Positions 1-6,255 of a stretch of 8,543 nucleotides of DNA are shown here, in pieces. Below the pieces are notes generated by a model. The model made no database searches. It was not told the origin of the DNA and saw only the letters and a program-made list of their open reading frames with translations. The first letter of the stretch is position 1. The number at the start of each line of letters is the position of its first letter. The translations under genes were made by a program, and so were the position numbers. Source of the DNA: Nitrosopumilaceae archaeon. Its GTDB lineage: Archaea > Thermoproteota > Nitrososphaeria > Nitrososphaerales > Nitrosopumilaceae. The stretch covers positions 1-8,543 of the forward strand of contig RKRU01000058.1 of assembly GCA_007571225.1 (NCBI GenBank), in the 5' to 3' direction.

Positions 1-50
1 GCAGTCCGTGGGTCGTTCGGTCTACTAGTGTGCAGATGACACAACTTATG

Positions 51-66
51 CCACACCTCCACACCT
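51..66. repeat. Two tandem copies of CCACACCT
   Basis: The 8-base unit CCACACCT occurs twice without a gap (51-58 and 59-66), at the start of a pyrimidine-rich stretch that continues to about 115. It may simply reflect the biased composition. No function can be assigned. Confidence 0.6.
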
Positions 67-170
67 CATGCCTCCCTATTGTTCCCCTATCCGCCCAACT
101 CCCCTTATCTAACCGCTGTGTCTGTGGCAATAGCAGGTTGTAGCCCGTCGCTGACATGTGGGTGGTTCTA

Positions 171-213
171 ACTGTGGTAAAACCAAGACTGTGGTAAAAC
201 CAAGACTGTGGTA
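171..213. repeat. 17-bp direct repeats (two full, one partial), candidate regulator-binding array
   Basis: The unit ACTGTGGTAAAACCAAG occurs at 171-187 and 188-204, followed by a 9-base partial copy, ACTGTGGTA, at 205-213. Each full copy contains a short dyad, TGGT-AAA-ACCA. A further GTGGT at 162-166 precedes the array, so GTGGT recurs at 162, 174, 191 and 208. The array is bracketed by two copies of the palindrome ACATGT (154-159 and 213-218). It lies about 80-120 bp upstream of the TATA-like element and 135-175 bp upstream of the transporter start. Repeats and dyads are seen directly; a role in activator or repressor binding is inferred from position. Confidence 0.6.
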
Positions 214-223
214 CATGTCTGAT

Positions 224-240
224 ATTATTCTGAGAATAAT
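224..240. promoter_or_regulatory. Perfect inverted repeat, operator-like
   Basis: The sequence ATTATTC-TGA-GAATAAT is a perfect 7-bp dyad with a 3-bp centre, 54 bp upstream of the TATA-like element. The length and AT-rich symmetry resemble the operator of a dimeric winged-helix or HTH regulator, as is common in archaea. No particular regulator can be named. Just downstream TCGATG is repeated at 241-246 and 261-266, a spacing of 20 bp (about two helical turns). Confidence 0.45.
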
Positions 241-293
241 TCGATGTCGACTAATCTTCGTCGATGGGAGACTGCGCCGGGTGGCGTTTTGTA

Positions 294-300
294 TTTAAAG
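294..300 (+). promoter_or_regulatory. TATA-like box of the transporter gene
   Basis: TTTAAAG within the AT-rich run GTATTTAAAG fits an archaeal TATA box. Transcription would be expected to start about 25 bp downstream, near 320-325, leaving a leader of roughly 25 nt before the ATG at 348. No clear Shine-Dalgarno sequence lies in that leader. This is a sequence match only. Confidence 0.45.
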
Positions 301-347
301 CCAATTGCAGTTTGAAATGCTAAGTAGATAATCGTGGTATTAGTTGC

Positions 348-2468
348 ATGGAGCGCGAACAACTGACGACTACTGCATGTTCTATACTGTCGGCATCATT
401 GGGATCTGTACTATCGACACGACGGCAGGCATTGCTGCCGCTTACAGCTGTTGCTGTGATAGTCGCTATGATTGCTGCTGCCGGCGCACCAAACCTGGCA
501 TTTGCAGCCGGCGCCATAGGTGAGGGCTTTGCCATAGGCGATGTACTGGACGAAGGCTGGGGCTGGTTTATAGTAGTAGGACTCGGTGCAGTGTTTGCCA
601 TTGTAATTACAATAGAGACCAAGGTGGAGGAGAGGTACCTAGGGGTGTCTCAGACATCTGAGTGGTTCAACACTGCAGGCAGGGTAATCAAGACTGGACT
701 TACAGCAGCCGCCATTGTATCTGCATGGACATGGGCAGCCACCCTGCTACAATCCTCGACTGTTGCCTACCAGTACGGAGTCAGCGGACCATTCTGGTAT
801 GCGGCGGGAGCCTCGATACAAGTTTTGTTGTTTGGAATATTGGCAATTGAGCTAAAGCGCAAGGCGCCAAATGCGCACACCTTTTTGGAGATAATACGTG
901 CTCGATATGGTGACGGAGCACACCGAGTCTTTCTTGTATTTGCATTGATGACCAACATGATCGTAACTGCCATGCTGCTTTTGGGCGGCGCCGCGGTGGT
1001 AAACGGTCTTACCGGCATGGATATCTCAGTTGCCGCATTCCTCATCCCGATTGGTGTCATGATATACACATTGGTCGGGGGGTTGAAGGCCACCTTTGTT
1101 GCCGACTACATGCATACTATAATCATATTCGTGGTGATACTGATCTTTGTGGCTACGGTGTACTTTGTCAGTCCCGTCACTGGTGGTATTGAGGGTATGT
1201 ATGAGAAGCTTACCGAGGCTGCGCGCTTGAACCCTGTTGAAGGCAATGCGGCGGGAGCCTACCTTACCATGGCGTCGCTTGGCGGTCTGATATTTGGTGT
1301 GATCAACATAGTGGGGAACTTTGGAACTGTGTTTGTAGACCAAGCCTACTGGCAGCGAGCCATTGCAGCTAGGCCTACCTCGACTGTAAAGGGATTCCTG
1401 CTTGGTGGTGCATGCTGGTTTGCCATTCCGTTTACACTTGCAACTACCATGGGACTTACCGCAGTTGCCCTAGGCGTTGACCTGACGCCTGAAGAGGTCC
1501 AGCTCGGACTGACTGTGCCTGCCGCCGCCTCTGTATTGATGGGTGAGGTGGGCGCCGTAATGGTGCTTACGATGTTGTTTATGGCAGTGACCTCTGCCGG
1601 CTCCGCCGAGCTCATAGCAGTATCGTCGCTAATTACGTATGACGTATATCGTACGTACAAGAATCCCAAGGCTTCTGGCCGACAGCTGCTCAAGGTGTCG
1701 CGCGCTACCATTATAGGGTTCGGAATAGGAATGGGCGGTTTGGCAGTCATACTATTGAGTATGGGCCTCTCACTTGGCTTTGTCTATCTAGCGATGGGCG
1801 TCCTGATAGGCTCGGCGGTTATCCCGATAGCTCTGACCATCACTTGGAAGCGCACAAACAAGTACGCCGCTACCATCGGTGCTATTGTAGGCCTCTTCGT
1901 TGCGCTGGGTACGTGGGTAGGCGTTGCCGCATCCCTGCCCGAGTTTGGCGGCGAGGTATCGCTTGCAAGCCTCGGCAACAACTATTCGATGCTCTTTGGC
2001 AACATCGCAGGCATATTGACAGGCGGCGCCATTGCAGGACTGGGAAGTTTGGCCACCCGTACCAAGTTTGACTGGGATCAGATGAAGGAGAGGATAAAGC
2101 TTGTAGACATTAGTCCTGCAGACCTCAGCGCGCTTGATGCCGATGAGGAGACGCTAAAGAAGGCATTCAAGTTCAGCCTCAAGGGCGGTGGAATCATGAC
2201 CCTCGTACTTATCATTGCGTGGCCCATGCCGCTCTACTTTGCTGACTATGTCTTTGATCTAGGATTCTACCACTTCTGGGTGGGAATCGCCGTCTGCTGG
2301 GTGAGTGCTGCGACCTTTTTTATAGTAGGTCTGCCCATCATAGAGGCAAGGCATGGAATCGCACAGGTCGCACGCGGCAAGAGAACAACCGTCTCGGAGT
2401 CTGGAGAGTCACTGTCAGACGATGGCAGCAATGATGACGACAGCGACGCCAAAAAGAAGGGAGGCTAA
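348..2468 (+). CDS. Sodium:solute symporter family protein, DUR3-type urea transporter
   Basis: A 706-residue integral membrane protein of the SSS family, predicted to import urea with sodium (or protons) across the cytoplasmic membrane. Residues ~108-260 carry the DUR3 hallmark blocks: AGRVIKTGL, SAWTWAATLLQSS (125-137), YGVSGPFWYAAGASIQ (143-158), LKRKAPNAHTFLEIIRARYG (169-188) and VGGLKATFVADYMHT (243-257). The family segment GNFGTVFVDQAYWQRAIAA spans 323-341. The Ser/Thr-rich helix TSAGSAELIAVSS (415-427) matches the Na2-site region of the LeuT fold. A hydrophobic stretch at ~28-54 ending AFAAG may be a signal peptide or an extra N-terminal helix; the core then begins at ~72. The last ~30 residues form an acidic Ser/Asp tail ending in KKKGG. 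The ATG at 348 sits a suitable distance after a TATA-like box. Urea specificity is inferred from family resemblance; no urease genes lie in the window. Urea could feed ammonia oxidation and nitrogen assimilation. Confidence 0.9.
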   Translation: MEREQLTTTACSILSASLGSVLSTRRQALLPLTAVAVIVAMIAAAGAPNLAFAAGAIGEGFAIGDVLDEGWGWFIVVGLGAVFAIVITIETKVEERYLGVSQTSEWFNTAGRVIKTGLTAAAIVSAWTWAATLLQSSTVAYQYGVSGPFWYAAGASIQVLLFGILAIELKRKAPNAHTFLEIIRARYGDGAHRVFLVFALMTNMIVTAMLLLGGAAVVNGLTGMDISVAAFLIPIGVMIYTLVGGLKATFVADYMHTIIIFVVILIFVATVYFVSPVTGGIEGMYEKLTEAARLNPVEGNAAGAYLTMASLGGLIFGVINIVGNFGTVFVDQAYWQRAIAARPTSTVKGFLLGGACWFAIPFTLATTMGLTAVALGVDLTPEEVQLGLTVPAAASVLMGEVGAVMVLTMLFMAVTSAGSAELIAVSSLITYDVYRTYKNPKASGRQLLKVSRATIIGFGIGMGGLAVILLSMGLSLGFVYLAMGVLIGSAVIPIALTITWKRTNKYAATIGAIVGLFVALGTWVGVAASLPEFGGEVSLASLGNNYSMLFGNIAGILTGGAIAGLGSLATRTKFDWDQMKERIKLVDISPADLSALDADEETLKKAFKFSLKGGGIMTLVLIIAWPMPLYFADYVFDLGFYHFWVGIAVCWVSAATFFIVGLPIIEARHGIAQVARGKRTTVSESGESLSDDGSNDDDSDAKKKGG
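2459..2464 (+). promoter_or_regulatory. Shine-Dalgarno GGGAGG supporting a TTG start
   Basis: GGGAGG lies inside the last codons of the transporter gene, 13 nt before the TTG at 2478. It complements the CCTCC of archaeal 16S 3' ends. It supports translation of the small downstream gene from TTG, coupled to the transporter. Confidence 0.5.
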
Positions 2469-2477
2469 CACCCCGAC

Positions 2478-3017
2478 TTGACTTACTGTAGCGGCTGCGG
2501 CATGACGCTGGGCTGGAAAAAGTACAAGTTCCAGCGGATGTGGCGCATTCAGGGCTATTACTGCAAGAACTGCATGCTGGAACTAGGCAAGGAGTTTGAC
2601 AAGCATGCACGTATTGTAAGTCCGTCAAGGAAGTGTGATCTGTGCGGCGTAGAGTACTACTTTATGAGACAGTATAACAAGGGTAGTACACACCACAACT
2701 ATTGTCATGTCTGCTTTGAGGCCGTATCAAACGGTGCGGTTCCGGTTCCTACCAGTCCAGGGACAAAAGAGCTGCCACAGCAGCCAAAGAAGCTTCCACT
2801 TGTGATGATAATATTTGCAGGACTCGGGGGCCTTATGATGTTGCTAGGTTTGGGCTTTACCATGATGTCGACTGGAAGTGATGCCAACGTCATGAATATC
2901 CTGTTTGGCGCCGTCACCACCGCGCTTGGATTCGTTCTGGTACGCAAGACGTTAAAGTCACGCAGTCTCCTGATGGGCCAGGCCCGCAACAATACAGTTC
3001 CCGGTCCGTCAAGGTAG
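2478..3017 (+). CDS. Small membrane protein with two CxxC zinc-ribbon pairs, function unknown
   Basis: A 179-residue protein not assigned to a named family. The N-terminal half has four CxxC pairs (C4/C7, C29/C32, C53/C56, C76/C79), enough for two four-cysteine zinc ribbons, with a basic, aromatic stretch between the first two. A Pro-rich linker (~90-105) leads to two hydrophobic segments at ~107-130 and ~138-156 and a short basic tail ending PGPSR. It is therefore likely to be membrane-anchored with the zinc domain on one face. The start is a TTG ten bases after the transporter TAA, preceded by GGGAGG. No in-frame ATG precedes the first cysteine pair, and the frame is closed upstream by the transporter stop itself. 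The spacing implies one transcript with the transporter, so it may assist or regulate it, but this is inferred only from position. Confidence 0.75.
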   Translation: MTYCSGCGMTLGWKKYKFQRMWRIQGYYCKNCMLELGKEFDKHARIVSPSRKCDLCGVEYYFMRQYNKGSTHHNYCHVCFEAVSNGAVPVPTSPGTKELPQQPKKLPLVMIIFAGLGGLMMLLGLGFTMMSTGSDANVMNILFGAVTTALGFVLVRKTLKSRSLLMGQARNNTVPGPSR

Positions 3018-3059
3018 CGGGGGCCCGCTTGGCTGACGATGACGACTACGATGTAGTCG
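3016..3059. terminator. Paired hairpins in the convergent gap, possible bidirectional terminator
   Basis: Two dyads lie between the rightward zinc-ribbon gene (stop 3015-3017) and the leftward gatE (stop 3084-3086). The first is AGCGG-gggc-CCGCT at 3016-3029, which starts inside the stop codon. The second is CGACTAC-GAT-GTAGTCG at 3043-3059. The + strand after the second hairpin has only a moderately T-rich stretch (TCTTTCCTGTCTGTTT, 3062-3077). Archaeal termination usually relies on T-tracts, so these may act as mRNA 3' stabilisers rather than true terminators. Confidence 0.35.
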
Positions 3060-3083
3060 GTGTCTTTCCTGTCTGTTTGGCAG

Positions 3084-3557
3084 TCAGTCCTTGAGTGCGG
3101 CCTTTATCCCCCTTACGAGTGCGGCGTTTATCGCCTGTCCAGATGCCCTACCCCGCATCTCCTTCATGATTATGCCCATGAGCGGCCCAGATGCCCGTTC
3201 GCCCTTCTTCCTAACTACATCTATGTTGTCGTGTATTATCCGATCTATGATCTCCTCGAGGCTATCGCTATCTTTCGTGGATAGTATGGGCGCAACAGCC
3301 TCCCCGACTGTACTTGCCCTGCCTGACATGATCTCCTGCAGTATCATCTCGACTGCCTCCTTTGCGATCTTCCCCTCATCTAGTAGTCCAAACACCTCTG
3401 CTACCATGTCGTCGTTGAGAAGGCCGGAGTCGAGACCTTTCTGTCTCTCAAGCGCAGTTATCGTATAGCAGAGCACCGATGCCACAAGCGTGGGTCTGAT
3501 ATTGGACAGCTCGGATGTGATCCTCTCAAAGAGCCCTAGGTGGGCCGAGTCCCACAA
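3084..3557 (-). CDS. C-terminal part of GatE (YqeY-like tail), out of frame with the rest of the gene
   Basis: This 157-residue frame matches the C-terminal helical tail of GatB/GatE, the domain that helps bind tRNA. It shows LFERITSELSNIRPTLVASVL near the start, EGKIAKEAVEMIL in the middle, and IIHDNIDVV plus a GPLMGIIMKEMRG-type motif near the end, where GatB/GatE and YqeY proteins have similar helices. GatE-like sequence continues upstream of the nominal TTG at 3557 (DLQSKFNINAQLAEQL, to about 3599). The frame is open back to a TGA at 3630-3632, so 3557 is an arbitrary start rather than a real one; I see no Shine-Dalgarno before it. It is one frame off from the upstream gatE segment, which overlaps it by 22 bases. 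It is best read as the severed end of gatE rather than a separate gene. Confidence 0.75.
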   Translation of the reverse strand: MWDSAHLGLFERITSELSNIRPTLVASVLCYTITALERQKGLDSGLLNDDMVAEVFGLLDEGKIAKEAVEMILQEIMSGRASTVGEAVAPILSTKDSDSLEEIIDRIIHDNIDVVRKKGERASGPLMGIIMKEMRGRASGQAINAALVRGIKAALKD

Positions 3558-4816
3558 CTGCTCTGCAAGCTGCGCGTTGATGTTGAACTTGGACTGCAGG
3601 TCTGGGCTGCTAGAATAAGAGATGCGTCGTCATGCGCGAGTGTATTCAGCCTCTCTGTAATACCTGCAAGATCCTGTTCTGTTATACCATAGGCCGGCAG
3701 CTCGTCTGTGTGGAATATTCCCCCCACTCCGAAACGGCGCACAAGCTCGGCTATGTCCCTGCCGAGCCTGACATCCTTGTATGGTGAGTATCCAAATATT
3801 CCGCTTGCCCCCCTGAACACCACAGTCGTAATCGTGTCACCGCGCGACACGGCCTTTTGAATTATCTTGGACTTGGACTGGGCCAAGAGATCCGTCACAT
3901 CGGCTATATCTAGGTCTGGGTCGTGGTTTTCTCGCCATCTGCTCTTCTGTAGTCTTTTGGCGATCGCAAGCAGGCCGTGCTGTCGTTGCGCCTCGTACCT
4001 TATCACCTCCTCCAGCTGGTACAGCTGTTGTACACCCTTGATCTCCACTACAGTATTGCCCCCACCTGCAATCGAGATGTTGACATCCTGTCTTATCGAG
4101 CCCAGTCCGCGTGTGACCATCCTCGTACTCCGCAGTATCCTTCCAAGGGTCAGCGCCACCATCCTTGCATTATTGTCTATAATTGTAAACGGCTCCGTTG
4201 CGATCTCCACTAGCGGTACGCCCAATCGTTCTAGGCCGTACCCCCGGGTTCCGCTGCCGGCATCGTCAAGTATTTTGGCGGCATCTTCTTCTAGGCAGAC
4301 AGACTGAATTCCTATGGTACTGGGCTTTTCATAGTCTTCGTTTGGCACCTCAAAAGACCCTCCCTCTGATATCAGTATGGTGCGCTGGAACCCGGTAGTG
4401 TTTGATCCGTCAACTACGGTCTTTCTCATGGGGTGGAGCTCTGTGTATATTCTGGATTTTAGGGCAGATGCTATGATCAGAGCCGTGCCCCTTGCATCTG
4501 GATCCAATTCATGGGGTGGTTCCTCGTCCTGCTCCACTAGGCAGCTACTCCCCAGTTCTGCATAGTATGTGACTGTCCTGTCCTTTGACCTCTCAAAGAG
4601 CGCAGCTGGGTCGTGCCCCCCTAGCTCCCCGCTTGCGGATCTCAGTCTGCGCCTGAATACTATGGGATGTTCTGCAGGTTCCCCTGGCGTACACGAACAG
4701 AAGAGCTTTTTGCCCGTTGCAAGCTGCTGGTGTATCTCGAGTCCCACCATGACTCCCAGCGCATCTAGGTCCGTTGTGTTGCCACCCGTTGTGTTGCCAC
4801 CCTCACGTGCGCCCAA
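3536..4816 (-). CDS. gatE: Glutamyl-tRNA(Gln) amidotransferase subunit E, N-terminal ~405 residues, truncated by deletion and frameshift
   Basis: GatE activates Glu-tRNA(Gln) with ATP and accepts ammonia from GatD to form Gln-tRNA(Gln) in the cytoplasm. Recognisable blocks are VGLEIHQQLATGKKLFCSC (24-42), HPMRKTVVDGSNTTGFQRT (128-146), IGIQSVCLEEDAAKI (168-182), YGLERLGVPLVEIATEP (193-209), GLGSIRQDVNISI (237-249), and an AspRS/GAD-like insert from ~285 to ~375 (FRGASGIFGYSP, IFHTDELPAYGITE). Sequence fits the family until about ILAAQ (401-405). Residues 406-426 (Ser/Thr-rich, ending CGTRPT) are out-of-frame translation of the tail region. The family is usually over 600 residues. The TTG at 4816 follows the gatD stop by one base, with GGAG 10 nt upstream. 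It is forced by a TGA two codons upstream; the first in-frame ATG (residue 23) would cut into the conserved start of the domain. Confidence 0.85.
   Translation of the reverse strand: MGAREGGNTTGGNTTDLDALGVMVGLEIHQQLATGKKLFCSCTPGEPAEHPIVFRRRLRSASGELGGHDPAALFERSKDRTVTYYAELGSSCLVEQDEEPPHELDPDARGTALIIASALKSRIYTELHPMRKTVVDGSNTTGFQRTILISEGGSFEVPNEDYEKPSTIGIQSVCLEEDAAKILDDAGSGTRGYGLERLGVPLVEIATEPFTIIDNNARMVALTLGRILRSTRMVTRGLGSIRQDVNISIAGGGNTVVEIKGVQQLYQLEEVIRYEAQRQHGLLAIAKRLQKSRWRENHDPDLDIADVTDLLAQSKSKIIQKAVSRGDTITTVVFRGASGIFGYSPYKDVRLGRDIAELVRRFGVGGIFHTDELPAYGITEQDLAGITERLNTLAHDDASLILAAQTCSPSSTSTRSLQSSCGTRPT
3602..3632 (-). other. Breakpoint of the gatE disruption
   Basis: Reading leftward, the frame that encodes GatE makes sense up to the codons for LILAAQ (ending at 3602). 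The tail frame is closed by TGA at 3630-3632 and becomes GatE-like from about 3599. The switch therefore falls within this ~30-base stretch. The homologous region of intact GatE proteins normally carries GVPEETR and a PLPGxARMYPETD-type motif, neither of which appears in any frame here. From family lengths I estimate about 60-90 residues missing. Confidence 0.7.
4771..4802 (-). repeat. 15-bp tandem duplication at the start of gatE
   Basis: On the + strand CCGTTGTGTTGCCAC occurs twice in a row (4771-4785, 4786-4800), followed by CC. In gatE it encodes GGNTTGGNTT (residues 6-15), an N-terminal extension ahead of the conserved amidotransferase core. The copies are identical, which suggests a recent duplication. 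Because the unit is five codons, changes in copy number would keep the frame. Confidence 0.8.
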
Positions 4817-4817
4817 A

Positions 4818-6239
4818 TTATGTCATCTCCGATGCAATATTCTTGAGCATTATCTTTTTTATCCCATCCGCGTCGCTGGCGTTTCCAGCCGCCCACATGG
4901 CCTTTACCAGCGCCACTTCGGGTATCATGTTGTTGAGTGGTACCACGCCCATGTCGGCCAGGTCTCTTCCACTCTCGTATACTGTCATTCTGACCCTGCC
5001 GTCTATACATTGCGATGTCATCCCCACAAAGATCCCCCTCGCTACGGCCCTCCTTATCTGGGTATATGCGGTTCTGCCTACGTGTCCGAGTCCAGTCCCT
5101 TCAAGGATTATGGCCCTGTATCCTGTGTTTATGATGTGCTCTAAGATGTCTGACCCAAAACCCGGATGGTATTTTACTAGGGCAACCTTCTCGTCTAGCG
5201 CCACTCTAGGCTCGAACCGTATCGCACCGACGGTCTCTTGCGTGTTGGTGTTGGTGTTGGTGACAGAGACAGAGGTAGAAGAGGCAGCAACAGGATGGTT
5301 TGATGTTATCACATCATCTGATATGGTAAACGCCGGCTTGGCTTGGCCTATGGTTTTAAATGCGTCTCGCCTGCTTGTGTGGTTCTTCCTTACCCTCGTT
5401 CCTATATGGCAGGCCACGACATCATCACTCGTATCTTCATGCATTACGATATAGGTGCCCCTGCCTCCATGTCTGGTGATAAATCTGGCTGCCCCGATCA
5501 GGTTGGTTGCCGCATCAGACGAGGCACGATCCGATGATCGCTGGGCTCCTACAAGTACGATGGGTATGGGATATTTGGCAAGTGCAAATGACAGAAAGGC
5601 CGATGTATAGTGCATGGTGTCTGTTCCATGGGCCACTATGACACCGGCATATCTGGCGCCCTGGTTTGTGCTGGCGTCTGTGTGCTCTAGTATGCTCTGT
5701 GCCAGCTGCAGCCAGTGTTCTGGTATGATGTTCTCTGAATACTCTGAGATTACGACCTTTGGGTCGATATCGGCTATCATACCAAGCTCTGGTACGGCCT
5801 CTTGCAGGTCGTCTGCTGAGAGTACCGGGGTCACCGCACCCGTCCTGTAGTCTATTCTGCTTGCGATCGTACCTCCCGTGGATAGCAGGAGTATCCTCTT
5901 TTTTGTGGTGATCTGTTTGGCGTCTGTTTGTGCAGGCTCTGGCGTCATTGTAGTGGGTGTAGGTGTAGGTGTAGGTGTAGCCGGATCTACAGATACCGCA
6001 TCTGCCACATCGACTGTTGTAATTCTGTCGATCGCATCTACAATTATCCCTACATTGTAACCGCTCTTCAGTTTTAAGACTATATGCACATCGTCATTTG
6101 CATGCTCGTATCTTGGCATTACAATCCCCGTCTGCTCGGTATTGTCACATACTACAGTTATGGTGTCGCCCACATTTACGCCTGTATTCTTTAGAAGATC
6201 TAGCGCTCTTCCGCGGTATCCCTTTCTGTTTACAGGCAT
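4818..6239 (-). CDS. gatD: Glutamyl-tRNA(Gln) amidotransferase subunit D (asparaginase-like)
   Basis: A 473-residue GatD, the archaeal subunit that hydrolyses glutamine (or asparagine) and passes ammonia to GatE. An N-terminal small beta domain (~1-75; GDTITVVCDNTEQTGIVMPR) is followed by a Pro/Thr linker (~85-105) and an L-asparaginase-type domain from ~113. Catalytic residues are in place: Thr121 in STGGTIAS (120-127), Thr206-Asp207 in AHGTDTM (203-209), and Lys285 in RVRKNHTSRRDAF (282-294). Also present are VLVGAQRSSDRASSDAATNL (228-247) and ILEGTGLGHVG (378-388). It starts at ATG 6239, 16 bp after the cdc48 stop, with no obvious Shine-Dalgarno sequence. It ends one base before gatE, which fits its obligate partnership. 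The linker (PTPTPTPT) and a loop at ~319-334 (Ser/Thr/Asn-rich, ending TNTNTNTQ) are coded by 6-bp tandem repeats. The full active site suggests a working enzyme. Confidence 0.93.
   Translation of the reverse strand: MPVNRKGYRGRALDLLKNTGVNVGDTITVVCDNTEQTGIVMPRYEHANDDVHIVLKLKSGYNVGIIVDAIDRITTVDVADAVSVDPATPTPTPTPTTMTPEPAQTDAKQITTKKRILLLSTGGTIASRIDYRTGAVTPVLSADDLQEAVPELGMIADIDPKVVISEYSENIIPEHWLQLAQSILEHTDASTNQGARYAGVIVAHGTDTMHYTSAFLSFALAKYPIPIVLVGAQRSSDRASSDAATNLIGAARFITRHGGRGTYIVMHEDTSDDVVACHIGTRVRKNHTSRRDAFKTIGQAKPAFTISDDVITSNHPVAASSTSVSVTNTNTNTQETVGAIRFEPRVALDEKVALVKYHPGFGSDILEHIINTGYRAIILEGTGLGHVGRTAYTQIRRAVARGIFVGMTSQCIDGRVRMTVYESGRDLADMGVVPLNNMIPEVALVKAMWAAGNASDADGIKKIMLKNIASEMT
5244..5261 (-). 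repeat. 6-bp tandem repeat in the catalytic domain of gatD
   Basis: GTTGGT (+ strand) is repeated three times (5244-5249, 5250-5255, 5256-5261), preceded by a partial GT. It encodes the Asn-Thr alternation around residues 329-333, within a Ser/Thr/Val-rich run that looks like a surface-loop insertion between Lys285 and the C-terminal half of the asparaginase fold. Confidence 0.75.
5956..5979 (-). repeat. 6-bp tandem repeat coding the Pro-Thr linker of gatD
   Basis: GGTGTA (+ strand) occurs four times in a row (5956-5979). It encodes the alternating Pro-Thr run at about residues 88-96, in the flexible linker between the N-terminal domain and the asparaginase domain. Copy-number change would lengthen or shorten the linker by two residues at a time without breaking the frame. 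Confidence 0.85.
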
Positions 6240-6255
6240 TACACATGCATATACG

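Larger units (their letters stand above)
1..347. other. Intergenic region upstream of the urea-type symporter
   Basis: No convincing gene is seen here. Bases ~51-115 are strongly pyrimidine-rich on the + strand. Bases 154-240 hold direct and inverted repeats, and bases 294-300 a TATA-like element, all listed separately. Two reading frames are open to the left edge: + strand from base 3 to a stop at 141-143, and - strand from an ATG at 157. Neither has a recognisable protein-like composition, so neither is called. The region is best read as the control region of the rightward gene pair. Confidence 0.7.

Noticed and set aside
3..143. Open frame on the + strand from the left edge to a stop at 141-143, possible end of an upstream gene
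   Set aside because: Its 46 codons give a Pro/Ser/Leu-rich sequence with no recognisable family. Chance openness cannot be excluded.
1..157. Open frame on the - strand from an ATG at 157 running off the left edge, about 52 codons
   Set aside because: Composition is unlike the neighbouring genes, no motif is recognisable, and the stretch is biased pyrimidine-rich DNA. Too short to judge at a window edge.
3536..3660. Programmed frameshifting as the explanation for the split gatE
   Set aside because: A conserved block is absent as well as the frame being shifted, so a simple ribosomal slip would not restore a normal GatE. No slippery heptamer was evident.
4774..5454. + strand open frame of 226 codons opposite gatD
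   Set aside because: The antisense gatD frame has all catalytic motifs; the + strand frame shows no recognisable domain.
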